Shown piece after piece: positions 10,883 through 21,917 of a stretch of 64,000 nucleotides of DNA (position 1 is the stretch's first letter; each line of letters starts with the position of its first letter). The notes beneath the pieces were generated by a model. It searched no databases, was not told the origin of the DNA, and saw nothing but the letters and a program-made list of their open reading frames with translations. This DNA comes from Fusarium oxysporum f. sp. lycopersici 4287. Taxonomy: Eukaryota > Ascomycota > Sordariomycetes > Hypocreales > Nectriaceae. The stretch covers positions 5,529,434-5,593,433 of the forward strand of contig NC_030988.1 of the NCBI RefSeq assembly GCF_000149955.1. Direction: 5' to 3'. Position numbers and translations under genes: made by a program.

Positions 10883-13800
10883 ATGTCCCAACCCGCTCCA
10901 AAACGCCGAGGCCGCCCCCCGAGGAAAGTGCCACAAACGGAAGAGGAGCGGCTCGCCTCGCAACGCGCGCGATCACAACGATACTACCAACGACAACACG
11001 GACAATCTGTTGATTCCCACCGCGTCGCCGTTGGATCGCAGAATGCGGAGTTTGTGTATCATTACCAACCCCATCCACCTGCTCTACCATCGACTACGAA
11101 CCCCGTTATTGGCCTCCACCTAGAGCCGCATCTTAACATACCAACACCTTTAGAGCAAGATGTAGTAGCCGAGCCCACTTGTGCGGGTGAGGCGGACACG
11201 GACCCAACAGCGGCATCAACGTCGTGGAATCCACCTGTCTGGAACCATCACGAGAATTCACGGGCCGCACGGTCGAGTTTAGATGATACACCCGAAGATA
11301 ACTACAATCCGTTATTCGAGGACTCCCAAATACAACTCGAGCTTATATCACAACGACAAGACAATACAGGAGATGGCTACGACGCGGTCATTGACAGGGG
11401 CGAAGCCAATTCTCCGCAACTCGAAGCTCGAGACGAAGAGCTGCAGGATTTAGTTGACAAGGTCCAGCAGTTGCTCATCACGACGCCGCCAGACAGTGAG
11501 GCAATAAGGAGGGATAGTGGCGATGGTCTGGCAGGAAGTTTGTGAACCTATAGATCAGGCGTGGCTCTATCTTGATAGAGGTACTGACGCGACTTACCAG
11601 ATACGATCGAATCACTAGTAGCTTCCGGCTCAGCGTTTTTGCAGGGCGATGCGAGATCCTCGACTCCACAATCTCAAGGCTCTGCTCGGTTATCACGTAG
11701 ATCTGATGAAGCCCAGGGACGAAGCCATGCGACAGCATCTGCAACGCCGTCATCGCAGTTACGAAATACAAGCATGTTGGATGATTGGGTACGGCGGCCT
11801 TGTACTCGCTCCTCAGACAACTCTTCCAATGGAGTAACTTCACAAGCTTATGACTGCAACGGATTTCTTCTACCGTCAGCCACGGGCGTGCAAAGGTTCA
11901 CGCGGGAACACTCGGGCTTTGTCGATCGTTCTAGTGCCACATCGCCATCCTCTAATTCATCACCAAGAGGGTTTGGAGTAGAATGGATCTATCATGGGCT
12001 CTACTCGTGGAACCTCCGCCGTCGGCTGGAACGGGAAGACTACCTTACCACCGATGACGTTCTCTGCGGTATGCGGCTGGCCATTGAGCTGAGCGGCCGG
12101 CGGGACGTCACAACGCTCGCACGCGCCATTCATCTTGGTGAGCCTCAGAACAACTCTATCCAGCTGAGCCAGGCCGAGATCGAAGATATAAGACGGCATG
12201 ACGCCACAATACTGTCGATCTTTCGTCCAGGTATCGAGGAGGGGGTCGGTCACTGGTCACTCGCCATCTATCAGCCAGCACGGCCGCATTTCTTATTCTG
12301 CGATTCACTTGGAAGTCGTGATGACTGCTACTATTCTGCGCTCCGAGACATCCACGACTCGGTACTTCCGGACTCTGCGCCCGCATCCATTTGCGATGTG
12401 CCGATCACTCGACAAGTAAATGGCTGGACATGCGGTGTCATAGTCGTGGAATGTGCCCGACGATTTCTGACCGCACGAGAGCAGTATTGTAGTGAGGATT
12501 TGATGATAGAAGATCAGTCCGGGATACTCGACTGGACACAGCAGGAGCCGTATTTGTCCGAGATGCAAGACCCAGACTTGCGAGAGGTTGGTGCTATATC
12601 GTACTGGATCGAGGTGATATCGCAATATTTGGGCGCAACAACAAATCACAGTGCCACCTCCGTCGGCAGCAGGAGGAGTAGTAGTAGCGATGCAGTTACC
12701 ATCTCAGAACCGGCTGACCCTGCGCTGCTCCTGTTCCAAGAGTGGAGCAGACCGGTAGGATGTACGTCCCGGCAACATGAAGAGGACCACTCCTCCCAGT
12801 TGGCGGATGCAACTACAAAGCGAGGCGTCTCTCCAAACTGTTCTTCTCTATTAGATATTGCAAAGAGGTTAGAGGGTGTAACTGGGGAGGATGGCACAAA
12901 CGGGCCACTACCTTGCGTCCTTGACCCAGCGAAGGATCTCTTAAGGTCCGGCACGCGGGAGTCCTCATCACCGGACGCTGGCCTAACACGCTATGGCGGA
13001 CCCTGCAAAGCCGCCATGGAAGGCTTGGTAGAGGGTGAACAAGATCCGCCCTATCTCTGCATGCATTCTAACCATAGCGCTCGACGTCTGGAAGATGACA
13101 GGATATCGTCGTCCTACGACATCGATAGTCTTTGCAGCTTCCCCACGTCCCTTGGCGTGGCCCGGCTGGGGATTCAGTGGTACACTCAGTCGCATGTCAC
13201 GCTCAACCTAGTCGATAATGTCCATCTGAGCATGGAAATCCCAGGTACGCGTGAGCAAGATGGCACAGTGACAACCCAGCCTCTCCATACCATCCCCAAC
13301 TACTGCCTTGGACGTGTCATTGGCCTTGCGGATACGTTCATCTGGGCCTTCTTCCCTGCCCTTTTCTCCGGCAAGCTCTCCGATCCTTACAGCCAGACCT
13401 GTATTCCCAAAAAGAACTTCGTGCACTGGTACGAGGAGGTGATGCTGCCCGCCATACAAGCTGTTGTCGATGACAATAACATACTCCAGTATATCCCAAA
13501 GACACATGCCATCGCGTCTTCGGACTGCAGTGCGCCTCGGGAAGCGTTAGCAGCTCTGGCGGTGGCGGAGGAAGAGGAGGCCGATATGGAAGAAGAACTG
13601 GATGGGTTTACCGGAGCGAAAAGACGAGACGGTCCGGCCGCACAGCCGGGGTCACGACGCAAGCACTTCTACGTCACGCTTCAGTCCCGCTACCTCGCAG
13701 CTTTATGGGAGGAGATACATTCCAGGGCTGCTCTCTGGCCTGAATATGCAGGGTTGCGACTCTACATGGCTGCTAAGAACACCAAACTGACATGGATGCG

Positions 13801-16332
13801 GCCCACGTTCGAGTCGGCACTCGCGGAGTGGCAGCACCACTGGAATTCTGCGGTTGACGAGGCGTACATTGATCCGGATGTCACTTACATTGACATCGGC
13901 CGCCAGATGACGCCGGCCGATACAGGACCACATGGACGCGTGCTTATCTGGCGCCGTTGCTGCATGGATAGGCTCTGGCGTCGCCGGCTACAGTGGAGCC
14001 GGATCCAAAATCGGCTGTATCATCGTGAGGAAGACGCTTGCAAGGACGAATCGGGCAAACGTCAGGCTCCGCCAATCCGCAGGACGACCTATCCGTTTGT
14101 TACTCTTCGTGATGCGAGAGATATGACCATCACTCCTAGTTCATCAAGCTGGGAGCTTCGAAATGGTCTCGTGTATAGCCAGTTCTACAACCTCATCAAA
14201 GTTCCCTTCGATGCAGCTAAGCAGTACCCGTTCCAGAACCGCCACACCGAGAGCATGGCGCTAGACCCATCGTACCTCAGAGATCAACGTAACTCCACAC
14301 GAGGGGCACATGCGCACCAGTCCCGAGTACAATGTGCCTACCGTCTGAGCAAGCTCCGCATTCACATATGGTTTACGTGCAGAAGACGCGGTATCATTGG
14401 CCCTTCTACGGCGTATCACTGGTCTGTTCTCACTTAGCCCCCCGCAGGATGGCTCAGGCGATGATGAAGAAGATGAAGAGAGGGACCATCCATTCTTCTC
14501 CGTTTCTTCTCAAACGATGGCCCGTTTCCTCCGTGCTACGCGTCAATCGATATTGTTTCCTATTTGAATATGTAAAATCGCAGACCGGCTTGAAATATTC
14601 ACTTCCCGAGACTGTTGTTATGGCAGCAGCGCTTCGTGGACTTCGGTTCAGCTACGATTGTTCCCTCATCGCGAAAGAATCGGTACTCTGGGGAGATAGA
14701 TGGACGTCGACGCAGCGCGTGAGAGTTGAGGGTGGGGAAGCGCGGATCGTCAAGGTAGAGCGAGAAGGGCTAGGTCTGAACAAGACGTCTACGTCGCACG
14801 GTTTTGGCTGGTGGCTACCAGGGAAGTTTGACTGGAGTACCTGGCGGTTCGCCTCCGACGTTGGCGATCGACTCGCCGTAGGCAACGACCTCCTACGCCA
14901 GGATTACAAGCGTCAATGGAGAGTCCTCAAGGATATTCGAGACGTTCACGTTCGCATGTGGCAAGCCCAGAGTTGGTTAGGGCGATATCGAGTACAGGAC
15001 GACGGGGCGGCAAAGAGACTGTGGCTCGAATATCTGCATTCCACAGTCATCGAGCTCTTCCAACGGGATGTCTGGCGGGCGGCCTTGAGGAGCGTGAGCT
15101 GGAAGACAGGCTCCGATGTCACCGATGAGGCATCGATGAGATATCCCGAGTCTAGCCCACCGAGCTTCTGCTATGATACGTTATCGGATCTGTTTCACGA
15201 CCGTCAACATGATACGAGCCACACGAGACCACACCTCGTCGCTGGCAATAAGATACGGTCGACCAGTATGAAGGACCTTTTCGATGACCTGTTCTCACCG
15301 AGCTCTACCGGCACGACCATGAAGCGTCGTAGAGGGTGGGCTTCGCTGCCCTATCGTATCGCGACTCGTCGAAGCATCGAGCTCGTGGAGATGGTGCTTG
15401 GGGCGGCGGCCGCAACACAGTGGTACGCACAGCTTAGGCGAATTGTGCTATTGACACATTGGATTCTGCCCTGGCCGTCAGACACAGAGCTTCTAACGAC
15501 GACAAAAGAAAGTAGGGCTACCAATCTCAAACGCCGGCTTACTTGGGCCTCGGTTGTCCACATCACTCCATCTTCCAAGTCTACAGGGCACGTCGAGCCT
15601 GCTGTACCGACGCGAAAGGTCAACGACGCAGACCGTCAGGTCTCCACTCAAGACGATCTATCGCAACTACTGTCAGAAGTATGCAGGCGTCGGTTCGGGG
15701 ATAAAGGCTGGGCAAGTAGTGCAGACAATACAAAACCGTGCTACCACTGGTCTACAGGAGACTTGATCAGCAGCACGCGCAACTGTATTGGAATTGATAC
15801 GCTTCGACTTGGCCGTGCTGTTGGGGCATATAATAGAGGTTGTATCTTTCCCGTAGTAGAGAACGGCCATCCGCCCCAATTACGGATGGTCACGCGTATT
15901 CGAGATAAAACCCTAGACGAGCTCAGCCAAGTTTTCAGCGAGCTACTGGAGGTTGGCAACGTTCATCCTAGCACTCCAGGGGGAAGCATCACACCCGAAA
16001 TTGGACAGTCTCGCGTATCATTTTCGCGTTCCGCGACATGGCAAGCTGAGCAAGAAGCTCCAAGAGGTCCAGCAGCACAGTCACGAGGATTCCGTTATCT
16101 ACAACTGCTAGCTAGGAAACGTCCACGAACAGCGGAGGAGCGGGAAAGACTCCGGAGACATTTCCGACGACGTGACTGTGTACGAGCTGGTAAGGTTGTC
16201 GTCGGTACGGATTCGATCCATTCCGACGATAAGGGTTCGAGCGCGCAGACAGAGGAGACGGACCAGTCGTGGAGACCACAGAAACGTTTGAGAAAGGCAG
16301 TCAGAGACCAGATGATAGTCAGGCTAGAGTAA
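10883..16332 (+). CDS. Gene A: AT-hook-like / Ulp1-type cysteine peptidase large protein
   Basis: Spliced gene. Exon 1 is 10883-11537 (ATG start) and exon 2 is 11601-14288, joined by a 63-nt intron (GTTTGT...ACCAG, with ctgac branch) that keeps frame. A phase-correct 94-nt intron (14289 GTAACT to 14382 GCAG) leads to an exon reading AVSLALLRRITGLFSLSPPQ and then an acidic run. The passage into the last exon (open to the stop at 16330-16332) is unresolved; a 14502-14583 intron would give 1,736 aa. The N-terminus is basic and AT-hook-like (KRRGRPPRK). Residues about 345-520 match the Ulp1/C48 pattern: His about 435 (GHWSL), Asp about 452 (FCDSLG), Gln about 490 and Cys about 496 (TRQVNGWTCGV). 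The family cleaves SUMO/ubiquitin-like tags, and related domains occur in several transposon proteins. The rest is unrecognised. It is co-oriented with genes B and C. Confidence 0.75.
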
Positions 16333-17107
16333 TGTAGCAATCAGTGAATATCAGTCAAAGCGAACAGAGGGCTTCTCCATGATGGATAGCGCAGTAGGTA
16401 CCTTCCATCCTTATGGCGAAGATAACACTAGTTTGAGCTGCACTGTCGAACTAGACGGGGGTGAGCGGCATGAATGTATGCAGAGCGTACATGATGGGGT
16501 GAGAACTATGGGTGCAGTACGATGTATTTTCTTGCGTAATTTCAAGGCTACCTTTGTAGCGCACACGTGCATAAAGTTATGATCGCAGCTGCCGACGGAT
16601 AGAAAAAAAGCAAGTTGTTAGGTCCCAAAATCCGGACAAGGTTTATTGTTCAGGTGGAATAAGTGGCCGAGGCTTGACAGGAAATTACGCAACTTTGGCC
16701 GGCATTATACCTGGACCTATTTTTAAGACCGATATCATACTCGACTCAGAAATTCTATAATGCGCGCTAGTTAAAGAAAAGAAATCTACATAATACTAAA
16801 TACTAGATGGCCTCAGTCAAAAGGATGCTTTACGGCAGTTGCAGTATAAAATACGCAGCGACTTGGAATGGGTGTATGGTATAGGGTAGTTAGCTGGTGT
16901 CGAAAAATGAGGCAGCATGGACCTTCATGATGAGACTTGGAAAAAACTACATCGCGACTCTAGCATTATCATCACCACTCTAATATGTATTTTTTAACGT
17001 AAGATGCAGTAATATTTAGGTAGGTATGCTAAACAGTACAAGCCGAAAACATACTTCAGTACATTTCCACACGGTATTTCATGCCACGACGAGTTCCTTC
17101 TTCTTCA
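16312..17107 (+). repeat. gene A 3' tail, also present inverted at 62.5-63.3 kb
   Basis: From the last codons of gene A (gtcaggctagagtaatgtagcaatca) to gagttccttcttc the sequence matches the reverse complement of 62487-63275 with scattered substitutions and small indels. The stretch has no gene of its own on the plus strand and is presumably 3' UTR and downstream DNA of gene A. Confidence 0.85.
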
Positions 17108-17397
17108 AGCCGACTCAGCAATCTCTTTTTTGCGCCGGGACTGGATGCATCTTCCTTCAAGATAAAAGGCACAGCGATTTCCTCAATGAGGTTACAAAAC
17201 CTATGAATATCGTCCGTTTTAATGTCCCGTTTTGAACGACAGACGAAAAGAATGCTTCCCTGGTGAAGGTGACGTCGGTAATTAGGCGAGTGAACCCATT
17301 CTCCACCTTTGACAGAAGTTGTCATCAACAAAAGCTGAGCCAGAGGATTGTAGTCAAAAAACACGCCGAAGGGGTCCTGGTTAGGGTTACAAGTCAT
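17056..17397 (-). CDS. possible hypothetical gene fragment
   Basis: A 113-codon minus-strand frame. It reads protein-like in its middle (FFDYNPLAQLLLMTTSVKGG, HRFCNLIEEIAVPFILKED) and ends inside the segment shared with 62.5 kb. No family is recognised and no start context or intron supports it. It may be a relic. Confidence 0.25.
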   Translation of the reverse strand: MTCNPNQDPFGVFFDYNPLAQLLLMTTSVKGGEWVHSPNYRRHLHQGSILFVCRSKRDIKTDDIHRFCNLIEEIAVPFILKEDASSPGAKKRLLSRLEEEGTRRGMKYRVEMY

Positions 17398-17490
17398 AAA
17401 TATTTAGACCTTTTTACTTATAGGTCTCTACATTTTTATAACCTTGCTAGTAAACTTGACATTTTTTCTACACCAGACCCGCCTAAACCT

Positions 17491-17665
17491 AGGTTTAGGT
17501 GTCCGTGCACCATACCTTTCCCAAAACTTTTGCCAATTCATTCTTTGAACCTGGGTTCAGGTGTCCGTGCACCCTCAATCCTCCAAAACTTTTGCCAATT
17601 CATATCTCAATCCCAGGTTTAAGTGTCCGTGCGCCCCATCCTCCCTCTAAACTTTTAACCTTCTA
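17491..17665. repeat. 62-bp tandem repeat, about 2.8 copies
   Basis: Units start at 17491, 17553 and 17615, each with aggtt(t/c)a(g/a)gtgtccgtgc, followed by ccaaaacttttgccaattcat in the first two. The third unit decays into a pyrimidine-rich tract. Confidence 0.85.
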
Positions 17666-17850
17666 TTTCCCTCTCCGCACTTTTCATTCGCCCTCCCTTC
17701 TTTGTCTCCTACCTTTCTTTGATTGGTCGCCTTTCTGATCCCTGTATCCTCTCCCGTCTCCCATTCGATATAATAATACTCCTCATACTTTCATCCATAT
17801 CCTCTTTCTCTCCCCTCAACTATTCCTTCCCACATCTCACCTAACTTGGG
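17640..17850 (+). promoter_or_regulatory. pyrimidine-rich leader upstream of gene B
   Basis: Long C/T-rich runs (ccctctccgcac, ctctttctctcccctc) lie just upstream of gene B. Such CT tracts are common in filamentous-fungal promoters. No TATA box or start site could be fixed. Confidence 0.3.
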
Positions 17851-17884
17851 AACAAAGTAACGATAAAATATACATCATACATAA

Positions 17885-20878
17885 TATATACCAATCCACT
17901 GCCCATCATCATCATCACCACCACCGTCACCATCCAAGCCCGCCAAATCCCCAAAGCCTGCTCCACAAACCTTCACCGAGGTCGATTCCCTGAGGAAACA
18001 GGCGGAGCCCTACCGCCTTGCCGTCGCTGAGCTACCCATCCATCTCCTCGACTTCTCCTGGTCTCGCGGCAGTAACAGGCCCCTCGACCGCAACCATGTC
18101 GCCCATCTTTGTCGCTCTTTCCAGAATGGTGGCCTCGCACGTCGAGCTGAGCAGCACTACATCCAGGTCTCCTGCAGTGCCGCCGCCGTTCAAAAGATGA
18201 TCATCAACGCCCTCCCAGATACCAATCAGAGCCATATCCAGGACCGACGTCAATATGTGTTATCGTTTAGAAACTGGGCCGATTTCATTGACGAGAGGCC
18301 CGAGCTCATGGCTGGCCAGCATCGCATCGAGGCCTTGAAAGACTACGTGAAACAGACGCATTCTGATTCGAGCGATTTATGGTGGATTTGCGAGTTTTAC
18401 GACAAAGGTGTGACCCCTCTCAATCGTCCCCGATACTATTAACAAATCTTCATTCCGTACATGTTTAATATATACATGACAAACCATACTCACCCTTCTG
18501 CACAGACACTCTACCAGTCGAACTTGACATCAAGCTTCGTGTCAATCGCCGTGATCTCACCCTGCCCGACACCCATGGTCAAATCTGGCTACAGCTCGTC
18601 TCGGCCTTTGATCGGGATCCCACTTTATTTTCCGTCGAGAGAAATGTCAACAAGAAGGGTATCGAGAAAAGCATGCTGGACATCTTGTGCCTGACAAGTG
18701 AAGCTCGCTTTCCCATCAGCCGTCTCGTCACGCTGTGGCGAAGCGAGCGGTGGAGACCTCGGGTTACCCGCTGGTGTCGAACCTCCCTGGGGAGAACCAC
18801 ATTTAACATTTCAAAATGGTATCAGATCGCAGGGTACAGACTGGACGATGTGAGTGACTCGCCCTTGGTGTCTGTGGATCATGGTTCATCATTCATCGTT
18901 TCGTCCATCTCTTCCACTCCAGGGCAAAAAAAGAAAAAGAAAGAAAAAGAAAAATAATCTTGGCCACCATCAAGCCTTACCTAGAACATATTGCTGACCT
19001 GGGAGTAGTATTGGTTCGATGCGTTCTACCAGGTACTCGAAACTCTGAGGGCACTTCCTACCTCCACCTCCGAGTCCATTCAAATTTCCGATTGGAATGT
19101 GCTAGCCGGCAGCCTCAAAAGCGACACCTATGATGCTGCTGATGTTCACCAGGTCTTTTATCCCAAGGGAGGCGGCAACAGTAACGACGACAGCAAGTCC
19201 AGCCCATCGGCCCCTTTCCACCATCAAACCGGTCCAAAAAGACAGCTCGGCGGAAGTGGATTTCTAAGCTTCGCTCGAACAAGGAAGCCTTATGACGGTT
19301 CTTTGCCGCCATTCTTCAACAGACCTCACTCTTCGGTTTCCGGATGTGCAGCCCTTGTTGAAGATCAAGAAGGAGGAAGGCGAGGTCATGGCACAGGTCA
19401 TCGACCATGTAGTACGTTGGGTAAACACTCAACCCGCAGATATTGTCGATACTCACGAGAACAATAAGCCCTTACGACGACAGGACTTGATACCTGCGAT
19501 CGAAGGTCTTATGGTAACTACTCACGGGGATGATTGGTGGGCTCGGCGGAGGGAAGACGGCGATGTCGATGGCGCCGACGATATGGCATCCTGGCTCGAC
19601 CTGCGCTCACGAACGCTGGAAAGGCAGGTCCTCGACTACGTCCGCAGCCATATGACCGAGTTCAGGGATCCCTCGACGAAACACTATCTCGACTTGATGC
19701 CAGAAGAACATGATGAGCACTATGCAGAACGCTTCAGTACCGGCGACCTCTGGACAGGCCTATTTCACATAGTCCAACACGCCCTTGGTCCTGCATTTCG
19801 TCCGGTGTGGGAGAATTCGATCTCCGAACGCGTCGGCGCAGATAACGCGATTCATCAACCGCGGTCCGAGATGCGCCACAGACCACCGGCCTCAGCCATC
19901 ACACGAGCTATCTGTAGTCAGCTGGGGAATATTCCCGAAGTGAAGGAGAATCCTGCACTGAGAGGCGTGTATGCCTCGAACGAACTTGGTGCCTACATCG
20001 ATCATGCTGTTCTCTCATGGGCTTCCGATCGATGCCGCAAAGCAGTGGAAAACAACGAGTCTGATGAAGGACATCCTTGGTCGAGTGAAGCACTCCGCGC
20101 AATCCAGGCGGCGTATCAGGGGTACGAGGGGATCCTGGCAGGAATGACATCAGCCACTGCAATTTCCGAACACGATGATCAGCAGCAACAGCAGCGGCAG
20201 TTGCCATCTTTGCTTCCACCAGAAGAGCGTATCAGCCACGCCTCGAATGAAGTGCTCTGTCAACAACAGGGTGCCGTATCATCGAATCACCACATCATCA
20301 TCAAGCAACCCCCATCGTCGCAGGGGTTTGTTCCGATCAACACGGCAGACAGGGCACAGCGTGACAGCGGGCGCACAAGGGCCATAGCCATGGAAGAAGG
20401 CCTATTACCCCGAATGCAGCAACAAAAGCAGCAGCGCCAGAAATCACGGCATCCTGAACAACAGCCACTATCGTTGCCACCGCCGCCGCTCACTGATAAT
20501 GCGACGACTGCGATATCCTCGTTGCCTCCAGCCCAGGGGACTGCAATGATGAGAAGCCACCGCCACAGAGACGGCACACAGGGGAGAAGTTTCGCAGATT
20601 ACAGTTACCAGCCACCTCCTCAGAAGTCTTACGTTGCAGCTGAAGTCGGCCGTCCGCTGCAAAAACTACCGAAGGGGGATGTTGGGAGCGGCAGGGTCCA
20701 CCAATTATCAGCAACCAGGACGTTGTTACCGAACGAGCGGCCAAGCCCTGGCCAATCCCAGACGACTAGGGCGAAGCAACAACGCCAGCGTCACCAGGAT
20801 CGAATCCTTAGCTCGCAGCCACAAGAGAGATCGTCCTGGATGGATGGTCCTGTAGCGACGTCCGGAAGTAAGCGTTGA
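17885..20878 (+). CDS. Gene B: ParB/Srx-like GQHR-motif protein with Q-rich tail
   Basis: Four coding segments join in phase: up to 18407, 18506-18849, 19009-19180 and 19269-20878. The introns are 18408-18505 (GTGTGA...CACAG), 18850-19008 (GTGAGT...GTAG, gctgac branch) and 19181-19268 (GTAACG...TAAG). The 5' end is open: the frame is clear from 17885, after a TAA, but has no ATG, so an upstream exon is likely. The first part contains LLDFSWSRGSNRPL, then MAGQHRIEAL and FYDKDTLPVELDIKLRVNRR. The GQHR box followed by a beta-strand-rich segment resembles the nucleotide-binding centre of ParB/sulfiredoxin-fold proteins; this is pattern inference. The middle is rich in Trp and Arg (LVTLWRSERWRPRVTRWC). 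The C-terminal third is Gln/Pro/Arg-rich and probably disordered. At most about 880 aa. The family name is unknown to me. Confidence 0.7.
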
Positions 20879-21917
20879 TCCTTTCCCAGCGCGGGCGGGG
20901 CGGCGGTTGTGAGCACGAGCGAGCCATACCCTATACCAAAAGATATACGATTCAGTCTGGCGAACCATCGGCAGTAGCACAGCAATAAATAAATATGATA
21001 AGCAGCAGTAATTATAATAAATAAATAGTAATAGTAATAATAATAATAAACTATACTTTCTAACTAAACGTATTATTTTTAACCTGTGAGAGGTTACTGA
21101 AGTAGTTAGGTTAAACCAATGTCGTTACTGTCACGACCATGTGCACGCTCCTGATTTTTGGAGTTCCTAGAATCAACGGCTGGTTTGATAATATTGGGAA
21201 GGTTGAAAACACAGGGAAAAAGATGCGGATAGGCCGGAAAGAACTGGACTGGGGGTAGAGCACCCCTGCTGTTTCAAAATGTGATAAGTCTTTAGAGTTT
21301 CATAGTGTTTGTGACGAGTAAGCCATCTCATTTCCCGCAGTATTTACCCCCCAACCCTTTACATGAGGGCATCACGAGGGATTTGATGTCATTCCGTGTG
21401 ATGGAGAATGTGATAATTCGAAGAAGATGCATGAGATAGCGCTATATATTTCAGGGTTTGGCCTCAGCCACATGCGCGCTCGGACACCCAGACCTGGGTA
21501 TGCCGGCACGGGTTGTTTACGGGCGCGTTCGGGGTAAAGCTGATGAGCCGATGGTAGGTGCGGTAGCTGCCTCCTTTACGAGGCTCGAGCCTGACTGAAG
21601 ACGCGGTACCCTTTCGTAAAGGACTTCAGCTACGGCTATGATAGCACGACGTAGAACGACGCGCTTCGCGTCTGACTGCACCAGCTTGTACAGTAGTCGA
21701 ATCCTATAAATCAGCGAACAGTTTCGCAGGTGACAACAATGAGATATTCCTGACAGAAACAAACAGTCTGTATTTCTTTTAGTGTTGTGTCACTTTCCCC
21801 TATCCTTCATACCAACTCATATCCTTTTTCATCACCAGTTAGCATCCTACGAGGATTAGGGTCACCTCTCGTTGGTCAACATAACTAACCGTTGTGACGG
21901 ACGCTGAGAAGCCTATC
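20879..21917. other. intergenic region between genes B and C
   Basis: Begins with an AT-rich aataaataaataataataa microsatellite-like tract (about 20983-21050), then a GC-rich stretch with no convincing coding frame. ctaacc and gtcaac motifs close to 21885 could belong to an unrecognised upstream intron of gene C. Confidence 0.5.

Noticed and set aside
14332..14450. Independent gene starting near 14332
   Set aside because: The first codon is GTG and the early residues are the shadow of another frame. The region is better read as spliced gene A, although the last junction stays open.
19099..19467. Frameshift in gene B near 19.2-19.29 kb
   Set aside because: At first it looked like a broken frame. 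A phase-correct intron 19181-19268 (GTAACG...TAAG) joins the parts without loss, so splicing is the simpler reading.
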